Of a stretch of DNA of 54,379 nt, positions 23,181 through 31,136 are shown one piece after another. Both the position numbers and the translations under genes were made by a program. The notes beneath the pieces were generated by a model. It did not search any database. It was not told where the DNA came from and worked only from the letters and a program-made list of their open reading frames with translations. The DNA lies in contig CANQIA010000013.1 in assembly GCA_947624015.1 (NCBI GenBank), forward strand, positions 1 through 54,379. The letters are read 5' to 3'. The number at the start of each line of letters is the position of its first letter. Position 1 is the first letter of the stretch. This stretch comes from an uncultured Clostridia bacterium. GTDB lineage: Bacteria > Bacillota > Clostridia > Lachnospirales > CAG-274.

Positions 23181-23918
23181 ATGGCTAAGGAAATTTTTAA
23201 CAGAGTTGAGGAAAAATATGTTGTAACAAGAGAACAGTATGAGCATATACTTGGAGAGCTGAACAAGTATGCCATGCCGGACGAATACAGCAAAAACAAT
23301 AAATTCTATCAGATATCCAATATATACTATGATACGGAGGACAACAATCTAATAAGGACATCTGTTACAAAGCCTGTGTACAAGGAGAAGATAAGACTGA
23401 GGGCGTACGGCATACCCTCCATGGACTCAAAAGTGTTTTTGGAGATGAAAAAGAAATATCACGGCGTTGTAAACAAAAGACGCACGGTGCTTACGCTCAG
23501 AGAGGCTTATAACTTTGCAAATACAGGAGAGATACCCGAAATAAAGGAATATATGAACGAGCAGGTGCTTAAGGAGCTCAGATTCAGCATAATGCATTAT
23601 GCCGTACAGCCAAAGGTGTATATTTACTATGAAAGGCAGGCATATATCGGTATGACCAACAAGGATCTGAGGATAACATTTGACAGGAATATCGTTTCAA
23701 GGCGTGAAGATGTGGCTCTTGAGTGCGGCGTGTTCGGGGAAAGGGTGGTACCTGAGAACATTATGATAATGGAGATAAAATATATGGATAGGATGCCCCT
23801 TTGGCTCATTGCTCTTCTCAGACATCACAGCCTTGAAAAGACGTCATTTTCAAAGTACGGCACAGAATATGAGCAATATCTAAAATACGGATCAAAGGAG
23901 AGTAGATTATATGCCTGA
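23181..23918 (+). CDS. VTC domain protein (polyphosphate polymerase-like)
   Basis: A 245-residue protein with the VTC/triphosphate-tunnel fold. Charged strands that line the tunnel are visible: RVEEKYVV, IYYDTED, KIRLRAYG, FLEMKKK, YIYYERQAY, RITFD, IMEIKYM and SFSKYG near the end. In yeast the Vtc4 catalytic domain makes polyphosphate from ATP; bacterial homologues are mostly untested. The gene overlaps by 8 nt a DUF4956 membrane protein, a very common pairing. GGAAGGAG precedes ATG. A TATAAT at 23138-23143 may be its -10. Confidence 0.88.
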   Translation: MAKEIFNRVEEKYVVTREQYEHILGELNKYAMPDEYSKNNKFYQISNIYYDTEDNNLIRTSVTKPVYKEKIRLRAYGIPSMDSKVFLEMKKKYHGVVNKRRTVLTLREAYNFANTGEIPEIKEYMNEQVLKELRFSIMHYAVQPKVYIYYERQAYIGMTNKDLRITFDRNIVSRREDVALECGVFGERVVPENIMIMEIKYMDRMPLWLIALLRHHSLEKTSFSKYGTEYEQYLKYGSKESRLYA

Positions 23919-24591
23919 TAAAATATTGCAATCCCTTAATACGGACATTTCGCCCATAATGGCAGTGGAGACAATAGCGATCTCATTTTTGCTGGGACTT
24001 ATAATAAGTCTTACATATATGGCGACTGCAGAAAAGGAAAATTACAGTTCAAGCTTTTGTTACACGCTGGTAATAGTACCCGTAGCGGCGTCTGTTGTGA
24101 TACAGCTTATAGGCAACAGCATCGCTTCCGCTCTGAGCATAAGCGGAGCTTTCGCTCTGATACGCTTTAGGAGCGAGCCGGGCAGCCCCAAAAATATATC
24201 CTATATACTTGCCACGGTGGCAATAGGTCTTGCCTGCGGTCTGGGTTATTATATTTACGCTTTTGTATTCACTGTTTTGCTTTGCCTTCTTATGCTTATA
24301 CTTACAAGGCTTGATTTCGGCAGCAAAAAGATAATGGACAGAAAGCTGAAGATATTGATACCGGAAAATCTGGATTATGAAGGAGTGTTTGACGATATAC
24401 TTAAGGAGTATACATTAAAGCATGAGCTTGTGAGAGTCACCACATTGGATCTGGGAAGCGTGTATGAGCTTGACTATAAGCTTGTAATGAAGCAGAACGG
24501 CAAAACAAAGGATTTCATAGACGAGCTGAGGTGCAGGAACGGAAATCTCTCCGTTTCACTGTATCTGGAAGCCAGAAAGGGAGAGTTTTAA
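23911..24591 (+). CDS. DUF4956 membrane protein, partner of the VTC protein
   Basis: A 226-residue protein with three or four helices in residues 15-135 and a soluble C-terminal domain. The family signature SISGAFALIRFRSEPGSPKNI lies between helices. It is translationally coupled to the VTC gene, which suggests that the pair forms a membrane complex, perhaps moving or anchoring the polymer that the VTC domain makes; this is inference from gene pairing, since DUF4956 has no established biochemical role that I know of. Confidence 0.87.
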   Translation: MPDKILQSLNTDISPIMAVETIAISFLLGLIISLTYMATAEKENYSSSFCYTLVIVPVAASVVIQLIGNSIASALSISGAFALIRFRSEPGSPKNISYILATVAIGLACGLGYYIYAFVFTVLLCLLMLILTRLDFGSKKIMDRKLKILIPENLDYEGVFDDILKEYTLKHELVRVTTLDLGSVYELDYKLVMKQNGKTKDFIDELRCRNGNLSVSLYLEARKGEF

Positions 24592-24597
24592 TATAAA

Positions 24598-24651
24598 AAA
24601 GGGACTGTAAGGACAGCCACATATCAATACGGCTGCCCTTACAGTCCCTTT
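24598..24651. terminator. bidirectional terminator between DUF4956 gene and rnc
   Basis: Long stem AAAGGGACTGTAAGG-x-CAGCC / GGCTG-x-CCTTACAGTCCCTTT with a single mismatch, flanked by A and T runs. Its right arm lies in the last codons of rnc. Confidence 0.88.
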
Positions 24652-25298
24652 ATAGCTTGAGCGGCTGCGTTTTGCTCCGCTTCCTTTTTGCTTCTGCCTA
24701 CGCCTTTTCCCAATATTTTGCCCTTATGCTTTACAGCGGCTTCAAATTCCTTGCAGTGGGCAGGTCCTCTTTCATCGGTTATTTCATATTCAATGGGATA
24801 TATACTGTCCTTTTGTATAATTTCCTGAAGCATTGTTTTGGAATCGATTGTCTCAAAAGAACCCGATATTTTCTCTATCTCTTCGGTAAGCATACCCAGT
24901 ACGAAATCTCTCGCCCTTTCCATACCTCCGTCAAGATATATGGCGCCTATTACAGCCTCTACGGCGTCTGCAATAATGGAGCTTCTTTCTCTGCCCCCTG
25001 TTATCTCCTCGCCCTTGCCAAGACAGAGGTCTCGGTTTATATGAAGCTCACGTCCCTTTTTGGCAAGCATGGTTTCACATACTACGGCTGCTCTGAGCTT
25101 TGTAAGCTTGCCTTCGGACCACAGAGGAAATTTACTGTATATATATTCTCCCGTAATAAGTCCCAGTATTGCGTCTCCCAGAAACTCAAGACGTTCGTTG
25201 CACTCTATACCCTTGTCCTTATGCTCGTTGGCATAGGAGCTGTGACAAAGAGCGGTGGTCAAAAGCTCCTTGTTTTTAAATTCATATCCTAAGTCCAT
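24639..25298 (-). CDS. rnc: ribonuclease III
   Basis: A 219-residue double-strand-specific endoribonuclease for rRNA and mRNA processing. The signature NERLEFLGDAILG (near residue 38) holds the metal-binding Glu and Asp, and AVIGAIYLDGG holds the second acidic cluster. A double-stranded RNA-binding domain fills about residues 150-219, ending in KKEAEQNAAAQAI. AAAGGAG 6 nt upstream of ATG. It follows acpP, with an acpP terminator hairpin and an extra CTTAGCC/GGCTAAG inverted repeat (25318-25342) in the 120-bp gap. Confidence 0.97.
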   Translation of the reverse strand: MDLGYEFKNKELLTTALCHSSYANEHKDKGIECNERLEFLGDAILGLITGEYIYSKFPLWSEGKLTKLRAAVVCETMLAKKGRELHINRDLCLGKGEEITGGRERSSIIADAVEAVIGAIYLDGGMERARDFVLGMLTEEIEKISGSFETIDSKTMLQEIIQKDSIYPIEYEITDERGPAHCKEFEAAVKHKGKILGKGVGRSKKEAEQNAAAQAIKGL

Positions 25299-25372
25299 TT
25301 TTTCTCCTTTTAAAAGCCTTAGCCCAAGTATATCAGGCTAAGCAATGTATATTCCGTAAGCGCTCTTATATC

Positions 25373-25404
25373 ATAAAAATTATGCTGCAGTGGAACTGCA
25401 GCAT
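25373..25404 (-). terminator. terminator after acpP
   Basis: Perfect 9-bp stem ATGCTGCAG / CTGCAGCAT (25382-25404) followed by AATTTTT on the minus strand. It would separate abundant acpP mRNA from rnc, with read-through possible. Confidence 0.85.
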
Positions 25405-25418
25405 AGAAGTTAAGTATT

Positions 25419-25643
25419 TTAAGCCTGAGCTTCGTTGATGCACTTGATCACATCGGCAACAGTCTTAATATCAGCAGATTTCTCGTTATCAAACTCTACG
25501 TCGAATTCTTCTTCCAATGTGTTGATGACCTGGAAAAGATCCAAAGAATCGGCGTCAAGATCTTCAAAAGAAGTCTCCAATGTGATATCGCTTTCATCTC
25601 TGCCAAGTTCCTCAGCGATAATAGCTATAACCTTTTCTTCCAT
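25419..25643 (-). CDS. acpP: acyl carrier protein
   Basis: A 74-residue acidic protein. The phosphopantetheine attachment site is Ser33 in DADSLD, followed by the helix-II face LFQVINTLEEEFDVE. It carries acyl chains as thioesters for fatty-acid and phospholipid synthesis. Acidic residues dominate, as normal. AAGGAGG lies 10 nt upstream. It has its own promoter (25706-25734) and terminator, and sits between plsX and rnc, the usual Bacillota order. Confidence 0.97.
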   Translation of the reverse strand: MEEKVIAIIAEELGRDESDITLETSFEDLDADSLDLFQVINTLEEEFDVEFDNEKSADIKTVADVIKCINEAQA

Positions 25644-25705
25644 AACTAAAGTCCTCCTTGAATATTTATAATTAATAAATATATGACAACGGTTTGTCTA
25701 ATATT

Positions 25706-25734
25706 AATATACTAGATAATCTTATATTTTACAA
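25706..25734 (-). promoter_or_regulatory. promoter of acpP
   Basis: TTGTAA (25729-25734), 17-bp spacer, TATATT (25706-25711) on the minus strand, 62 bp before the gene. Confidence 0.6.
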
Positions 25735-25778
25735 GTATAAATTTATAAAAAATGTGAAAACTTAGCAGAAAATTATAC

Positions 25779-25803
25779 AAAACCCGCTAATTATCCGGGC
25801 TTT
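25779..25803 (-). terminator. weak terminator after plsX
   Basis: Stem AAAGCCCG / CGGGTTTT (one G-U) with a 9-nt loop on the minus strand, overlapping the plsX stop. The T-run is only four bases. Confidence 0.45.
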
Positions 25804-26791
25804 AAAGCCTTTCTGCTATCTTATTGACCATATCGGTGTCAATAAATTTTTCGCATTGCTTTATAGCCCCCGATATAGCTCCTGCATTTGAGCTGCCGTG
25901 AGCCTTTACAACAAGTCCCTTTAGTCCAAGGAAGGGAGCGCCGCCTATATCATCGTATTCAAAATAATTTTTCTTAAGGTTTTTAAAGGCTCCCGACGCC
26001 ATAAGGGCGCCTATCTTGGACATGGTGCCCGACATAAGCTCCTTCTTTATTATCCTGAGTATGCTTTTGCCAAAGCCCTCCATAAACTTAAGTATAACAT
26101 TGCCCACAAAGGCGTCGCACACTATTATATCCACATCGCCTAAGGTAATATCCCTTGCCTCGGTATTGCCTACAAAGTTGATACCCTCTGCCTGCTCAAG
26201 AAGAGCATATGCCTCCTTTACCATGGCGTTTCCCTTTTCTCTTTCTGCGCCTATGTTCACAAGACCTACGGAAGGATTTTTCTTTCCCATTACGTTTTCA
26301 TAGTATACCGAACCCATTTTGGCGTACTGCACAAGGTATTCGGGCTTGGCGTCTACGTTTGCGCCTGCGTCAAGCATAAGAGTATGCCCCTTTTCCGTAG
26401 GCAGCATAGTTCCCAGGGCAGGGCGCTGCACTCCCTTTATCCTGCCTACTATTACGGTAGCCCCTGTAAGCAAGGCTCCCGTATTGCCTGCGGACACAAG
26501 AGCCTTTGCGCTGCCGCTTTTGACCATATTCATACCCACTACCATAGAGGAATCCTTCTTGTGCTTTATGGCGTCTGTGGGAGTATCGCAATTTTCTATT
26601 ACCTCTGTTGCGTTTACTATTTGTATTTTACTCTTGTCACAGTTGTATTTTTTAAGCTCGGAATATATAATATCCTCCTTGCCCACAAGAGCAAGCTTAT
26701 ATTTAACGGTTTTTGAAGCCTCCACAACGCCTTTTACTATTTCGGCAGGCGCATTGTCGCCGCCCATAGCGTCTACGGCGATTATATCCAT
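25802..26791 (-). CDS. plsX: phosphate acyltransferase PlsX
   Basis: A 329-residue enzyme converting acyl-ACP plus phosphate to acyl-phosphate, which feeds PlsY in phosphatidic acid synthesis. Family features in order: IAVDAMGGDNAP at the start, the SAGNTGALLTGA loop, LDAGANVDAKPEYLVQ, VGLVNIGAEREKGN, DAFVGNVILK and a C-terminal GLVVKAHGSSN. Normal length. It is the last gene of a minus-strand run with mtaB, the AlaX-like gene and a tiny membrane protein, and is followed by acpP. The usual upstream partner rpmF is absent here. Confidence 0.97.
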   Translation of the reverse strand: MDIIAVDAMGGDNAPAEIVKGVVEASKTVKYKLALVGKEDIIYSELKKYNCDKSKIQIVNATEVIENCDTPTDAIKHKKDSSMVVGMNMVKSGSAKALVSAGNTGALLTGATVIVGRIKGVQRPALGTMLPTEKGHTLMLDAGANVDAKPEYLVQYAKMGSVYYENVMGKKNPSVGLVNIGAEREKGNAMVKEAYALLEQAEGINFVGNTEARDITLGDVDIIVCDAFVGNVILKFMEGFGKSILRIIKKELMSGTMSKIGALMASGAFKNLKKNYFEYDDIGGAPFLGLKGLVVKAHGSSNAGAISGAIKQCEKFIDTDMVNKIAERL

Positions 26792-26802
26792 ATAGATCCC
26801 TC

Positions 26803-26961
26803 CTATATATCTGCGTTTTCTATTGTTGTTACTTCCGTTTCGATATTGCCCTCCTCCAGATTTGAGGAAAGGGTCTTAAGATTGATATATGTGAATATAC
26901 TAAACGCTATAAAAAGTATTATAAGCACTAAAAGCACTATCATTGCCGTGTTTCTTTTCAT
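26803..26961 (-). CDS. small single-span membrane protein
   Basis: A 52-residue protein starting at ATG 26961 with AAGGAGG 7 nt upstream and only 2 nt after the AlaX-like stop; a longer in-frame reading from 27000 would overlap that gene. One hydrophobic helix (about residues 7-27) follows a short basic N-terminus MKRN. The remaining acidic tail, with EEGNIETEV, should lie outside if the positive-inside rule holds. I do not recognise a family. The excellent ribosome site and tight packing between AlaX-like and plsX genes argue that it is real. Confidence 0.7.
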   Translation of the reverse strand: MKRNTAMIVLLVLIILFIAFSIFTYINLKTLSSNLEEGNIETEVTTIENADI

Positions 26962-26963
26962 TT

Positions 26964-28118
26964 TTATACCTCCTTGAAAAAGCCTTCTATATCCGACCAC
27001 TTACAGGCTACCGAGCCTTGAGCAAAAAAGGGCTTGCCGCCGCCTCTGCCGTTGAGAGCGGCGTTCATTTCCTTTATAAATCCTCTTATATCTCCGTTTT
27101 TATGGCATATGGCATATTTATAGCCGTCACTGTCGTTGCCCGAGAATACGGAACACAAGCCCTCTGCGCCGTTTTCCATAAGCATATTTGCAAGGTTTCT
27201 TACGCTGTCGGGAGAAAGACCCTCCTCCCTTATAAGCACCGTATTTTCTCCCTTGTGCTTTTTGGCAAGGGATGTGAGCTTTTCCTTTTCGATGCCTATA
27301 AGCCTGCTCTTCATGTTTTGATTATCGCTAAGGAGCCGTTCTACTGCCGAAGCGGTCTCGCCTGTTTTGGCGGAGAGGAGATTGGATATTGCCTTGTTCT
27401 GTTCAAGCTGTGTATTTATATGGTCTATGGCTCTTCCGCCGCAGAGCATTTCTATTCTCACGCCCTGATGAAATTTCTGGCAGGAGAACATTTTTATTAT
27501 ACCAAGCTCGCCGCTTCTTTTAACGTGAGTTCCGCAGCAGGCGCACATATCGGCGCCGGGGAAGGATATAAGCCTTACTATGCCCTTTAGTGGCTTCTTG
27601 CTCCTATAATCCATATGTTCTCTCTCTTCCTCGGAGGGATACAGCGTTTCGCTCTCTGTGTCCGACCACACATATTCGTTTGCCTTTTTTTCTATATACT
27701 GTACCTGCTCCCATGTTATCTCCTTGTCCAGATCAAGAGTTATCATATCCTTGCCCATATGGAAGCCTACGTTGTTGCAGCCGTATTTTTCATGGAACAT
27801 ACCGCTTACTATATGCTCGGCTGAGTGCTGCTGCATAAGATCGAAGCGTCTTTCCCAATCTATAACTCCCTTTACCTGCGTACCTGCCTCAATAGGCGTA
27901 TCGGTATAGTGTATTACCTCATCGTTCCTTTCCCCTACATATGTAACGGGTATGCCGTTCAGAGTACCCAGATCACAGGGCTGACCGCCGCCCTCCGGGT
28001 AAAAGGCAGTATTTTCAAGTATTATACCATAGCCCTTTTTGTCCTTTTCACAGCTTACTGCCTTAGAGGTAAATTCTCTCATATAGGCGTCTTTGTAATA
28101 AAGTCTTTCCAGATTCAT
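26964..28118 (-). CDS. alanyl-tRNA editing protein, AlaX-like with DHHA1 domain
   Basis: A 384-residue stand-alone editing enzyme that would hydrolyse Ser or Gly mischarged on tRNA-Ala. The N-terminal part has FYPEGGGQP and the zinc-binding editing site: QQHSAEH (HxxxH, near residue 97) and CACCGTH (near 193). A linker helix rich in Lys/Glu (about 240-285) leads to a DHHA1 domain with GRGGGKPFFAQG near the C-terminus, the arrangement of long AlaX proteins. There is no aminoacylation domain, so it is not alaS. It overlaps mtaB by 4 nt (ATGA), so these two tRNA-quality genes are coupled. Confidence 0.9.
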   Translation of the reverse strand: MNLERLYYKDAYMREFTSKAVSCEKDKKGYGIILENTAFYPEGGGQPCDLGTLNGIPVTYVGERNDEVIHYTDTPIEAGTQVKGVIDWERRFDLMQQHSAEHIVSGMFHEKYGCNNVGFHMGKDMITLDLDKEITWEQVQYIEKKANEYVWSDTESETLYPSEEEREHMDYRSKKPLKGIVRLISFPGADMCACCGTHVKRSGELGIIKMFSCQKFHQGVRIEMLCGGRAIDHINTQLEQNKAISNLLSAKTGETASAVERLLSDNQNMKSRLIGIEKEKLTSLAKKHKGENTVLIREEGLSPDSVRNLANMLMENGAEGLCSVFSGNDSDGYKYAICHKNGDIRGFIKEMNAALNGRGGGKPFFAQGSVACKWSDIEGFFKEV

Positions 28119-29407
28119 ATCGATTCTCCCATCATTGTTTCTTCCGTAACTATTTCCTTTAGTTTAACTCCGACAAGGCGATTTGTCAAATCTTCTTCCG
28201 ATCTTACAATGACTTTTATATAGTTTGTGGTATGTCCTTCATAATATCCGTTTTCAAGACGCTCGAAAAGCACCTCTTTTTCGCTGCCTATATATTGAGC
28301 CATAAATTGTCTGTTAAGTCGGTTGCTTAAGTCTATCATTTTGCTCGAGCGTATGCTCTTGACATCGGGCGGTATCTGTCCTTTCATCTTAGCCGCAGGC
28401 GTGCCTTCTTTGGGAGAATAGGGGAAAACGTGTATCTTGCTTAGCTTGACTTTTTTTGCAAAGTCATAGCTTTCATTAAAATCCTCATCGCTTTCATTGG
28501 GAAAACCCACAATAATATCTGTGGTTATAGCCACATTGGGAAAGGCTGCTCTCAGCTTTTCGCAGGCGGCGTAGTATTCCTCTGCGGTATACCGCCTGTT
28601 CATGGCTTTAAGCGTTTTGTTGCAGCCGCTTTGAAGAGAAAGGTGGTAGTGGTCGCATACCTTAGGCAGCTTGCTTATGCGCTCTATAAATTCATCCGTT
28701 ATTATAGTAGGCTCTACCGAGCTGAAGCGTATCCTTTCTATACCGTCTATATCATGTACCCTTTCTATAATATCGCACAAAGTGATATCGCCCATATCCA
28801 CGCCGTAGCTGGCAACATGTATGCCGGAAAGCACCGCCTCCTTAAAGCCGTTTTCGGCAAGTGTCCTTACTTCGGAAATAACATCGTCGGGCTTTCTGCT
28901 CCTTACAGGTCCACGGGCATAGGGTATTATACAGTAGGTGCAGTATCGGTTGCAGCCTTCCTGTATCTTTATATAAGCTCTTGTCCTTCCTTTGAGCCTG
29001 CTTATTTTAAGAGGCTCGAACTCCTTCTCTCCTTTTATGTCCGAAACTGCGTTAAGCACATATCCTCCCTTGTAGCCTTCTATAATATCAACTACCTTGC
29101 TTCTGTCCTTTGTGCCAATTACTATATTTATGCCTTCTATCTCGGCTACCTTGGAGGCTGCCGTCTGGGCATAGCATCCCGTTGCGGCAACTATGGCGTT
29201 GGGATTTTTGCGCTTTGCTCTTCTTATCATTTGCCGTGACTTCTTATCGCCAAGGTTTGTTACGGTACAGGTATTTATGATATATATATCGGCAATATCG
29301 TCAAATTCCACGATCTCATAGCCTCTTTCGGCAAAAAGCTCCATCATCGCCTCTGTATCGTACATATTTACCTTACAGCCTAAAGTTATAAATCCTATTT
29401 TTTTCAT
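28115..29407 (-). CDS. mtaB: tRNA threonylcarbamoyladenosine-37 methylthiotransferase
   Basis: A 430-residue radical-SAM methylthiotransferase that adds a methylthio group to t6A37 of tRNAs reading ANN codons. The N-terminal UPF0004 domain supplies three cysteines (TLGCKVN, NTCTVT, TGCYAQ) for one iron-sulfur cluster. The radical-SAM motif CNRYCTYC supplies the other, and a TRAM-type domain ends the protein. GCKVN with this length is typical of MtaB rather than MiaB or RimO. Start 29407 is preferred because GGAG (inside an upstream in-frame ATG at 29419) lies 8 nt before it. First gene of the mtaB-plsX run. Confidence 0.95.
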   Translation of the reverse strand: MKKIGFITLGCKVNMYDTEAMMELFAERGYEIVEFDDIADIYIINTCTVTNLGDKKSRQMIRRAKRKNPNAIVAATGCYAQTAASKVAEIEGINIVIGTKDRSKVVDIIEGYKGGYVLNAVSDIKGEKEFEPLKISRLKGRTRAYIKIQEGCNRYCTYCIIPYARGPVRSRKPDDVISEVRTLAENGFKEAVLSGIHVASYGVDMGDITLCDIIERVHDIDGIERIRFSSVEPTIITDEFIERISKLPKVCDHYHLSLQSGCNKTLKAMNRRYTAEEYYAACEKLRAAFPNVAITTDIIVGFPNESDEDFNESYDFAKKVKLSKIHVFPYSPKEGTPAAKMKGQIPPDVKSIRSSKMIDLSNRLNRQFMAQYIGSEKEVLFERLENGYYEGHTTNYIKVIVRSEEDLTNRLVGVKLKEIVTEETMMGESI

Positions 29408-29509
29408 GATTATCTCCATATTTATAAAAATTTCTCTTTTAAATATAGCATAAATAGTGTAAAATATAAATAATGATTTGCATTTTTTTAATACAAAGGA
29501 GAGAGGTTT

Positions 29510-30943
29510 ATGAATAACGACAGTGAAAAGGCTCTTATAGAGCTGGCGGCGTACAAAATAAAGGACGCGCTTCTTAATCTTATAAACGACCTATCGGATA
29601 ATCCTCAGCCGGAAGGCTATATAATGCCGGAAAGCTTTCATGAAATTTTCAGGGACATATGCGGCGCATATACGCAACTGAAGGATGTGCTTGAAATGGA
29701 CGAAAGGACCGAATTCATGAAAATGCTGGATTCGCTTGAGGAAAAGACAAAAAAAGCCGCAGTGGATCTGAACAGATATGTGTTTATGAACGACTTTGCA
29801 GGCGGCAGGATACTGGATGGATATAAGCTCAGGGAAATAAAGGATTCCGATAACGGCATACCTCTTAACAACAGAGGTGTCGCCGCCGACACAGAGCATT
29901 TTATGACCCATTTGGGGGACAACATAGAGGACAGCTTTACTCTCGGTACACTTATAGGCGCCGTGCCTCTCAGAATGACAAGGGAAAGATATACGGACTA
30001 TGTCAAAAGGGGACTTGCCATTATGACGGAGGATATGCCCAAGCCCTTTGCCGCCGCCTGTATAGAAAGGCTCAAGGATATGTTCTACCCTTGCCTTGAT
30101 GACAGCTTTAAGACGGATTTCCCCTATATGTATGAAAAGCTGGATATAGCCGTGAGTACACTTGGGGATATGAGCAAGGAGGATATGCTTGAAGCTCTGG
30201 AGGATATGGATGAAAATGCTCAAGCCATACAGACCGTATTCGAAATAATACGCATATATTACAATGATGTGAATTATCTGAGGATAATAGCCACATTCGG
30301 TGTGGACACGGAATTTGTTTTTGAAGACGATATGATGCTGAAGGATCTGTACTATGCTCTGAGGAATGCCATTATAAATAAGGATGACAGCCTTACCGAG
30401 GAGATAAAAGAAAGAGCGGTTGACGAAATAGAGAAAAGATATGAAATAACTCATCCTCTTGAAGAGGAGCTTATGAGCGAATTTAAGGAAAAGGATGAAG
30501 ATGAGATCTCCGCACTGCCGAACAATATACAATTTCCACTTAATGTAAATGCCCTTATTTCCGAAATGTACTATAAGGAATTGGACGACGCCCTTATGAA
30601 AATAGATACGGACATGGATACAGACAGTCTTATAGAGGACTTTGCCGAATATATAGACCGCAGGGCGTCTGAGATACCCCGGGATATACGAAAGTATGCT
30701 AAGCAGAAATTTTTAGATCATATACCCTGTCCAATGAGCCATGATGAAGCCGCAAAGTATATCAACTATGCTCTTGACGGCATAAACGACAGGTATTTGA
30801 GCCTTATGACTTACGGCGAGCTGTTCAGTCTTACCGAACACAGCCACGAGGAACATAGTCACGAAGAACACAGCCATGAGAGACACAGCCACGAGGGACA
30901 CGGTCATGACGACCATTGCGGCTGCGGTCACTGTCATCAATAA
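29510..30943 (+). CDS. unrecognised cytoplasmic protein with His-rich metal-binding-like tail
   Basis: A 477-residue, strongly acidic and apparently all-helical protein without signal peptide or membrane spans. I do not recognise its main part. The last 35 residues carry the pentad HSHE-x four times, then HGHDDHCGCGHCHQ: 13 His and 3 Cys. The DNA there is a 15-bp tandem repeat with synonymous differences. Such tails occur in nickel and zinc chaperones and transporters (HypB, SlyD, UreE, ZIP/CDF), so metal storage or delivery is a reasonable guess, but nothing in the body supports a specific role. GGAGAGAGG lies upstream. It stands alone, divergent from mtaB, with a hairpin at 30957-30987 after it. 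Confidence 0.8.
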   Translation: MNNDSEKALIELAAYKIKDALLNLINDLSDNPQPEGYIMPESFHEIFRDICGAYTQLKDVLEMDERTEFMKMLDSLEEKTKKAAVDLNRYVFMNDFAGGRILDGYKLREIKDSDNGIPLNNRGVAADTEHFMTHLGDNIEDSFTLGTLIGAVPLRMTRERYTDYVKRGLAIMTEDMPKPFAAACIERLKDMFYPCLDDSFKTDFPYMYEKLDIAVSTLGDMSKEDMLEALEDMDENAQAIQTVFEIIRIYYNDVNYLRIIATFGVDTEFVFEDDMMLKDLYYALRNAIINKDDSLTEEIKERAVDEIEKRYEITHPLEEELMSEFKEKDEDEISALPNNIQFPLNVNALISEMYYKELDDALMKIDTDMDTDSLIEDFAEYIDRRASEIPRDIRKYAKQKFLDHIPCPMSHDEAAKYINYALDGINDRYLSLMTYGELFSLTEHSHEEHSHEEHSHERHSHEGHGHDDHCGCGHCHQ

Positions 30944-30956
30944 CTGTATTATTTAT

Positions 30957-30987
30957 GCCGAAGGGTCGTCAGGTACGGCTTTTCGGC
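30957..30987 (+). terminator. probable terminator after the His-rich protein gene
   Basis: GCCGAA/TTCGGC closing an inner GTCGT/ACGGC stem, followed by TTATTTAA. The T-run is broken. Confidence 0.5.
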
Positions 30988-31069
30988 TTATTTAACGTGT
31001 AAAAGGTATATAAACGGAGATATGGACAGGTATCTTTTTTTACAAATAAATTACATAATTCCTAATTCG

Positions 31070-31098
31070 TTGAAATTTGTTTTATATAGTTGTATAAT
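31070..31098 (+). promoter_or_regulatory. sigma-A promoter of the surface-polymer operon
   Basis: TTGAAA (31070-31075), 17-bp spacer, TATAAT (31093-31098), 38 bp before the ATG at 31137. Confidence 0.82.
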
Positions 31099-31136
31099 CA
31101 ATAATGAATCAATGTAATCGGAATGGAGATTTGTAT

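Noticed and set aside
25676..25711. FapR operator before acpP
   Set aside because: AT-rich inverted segments are present, but nothing matches the TTAGTACC-type FapR palindrome, and fapR is not adjacent to plsX.
30838..30940. Tandem DNA repeat as a non-coding element
   Set aside because: The 15-bp periodicity stays in frame and the copies differ mostly synonymously, so it is explained by the HSHE-x pentads of the encoded tail.
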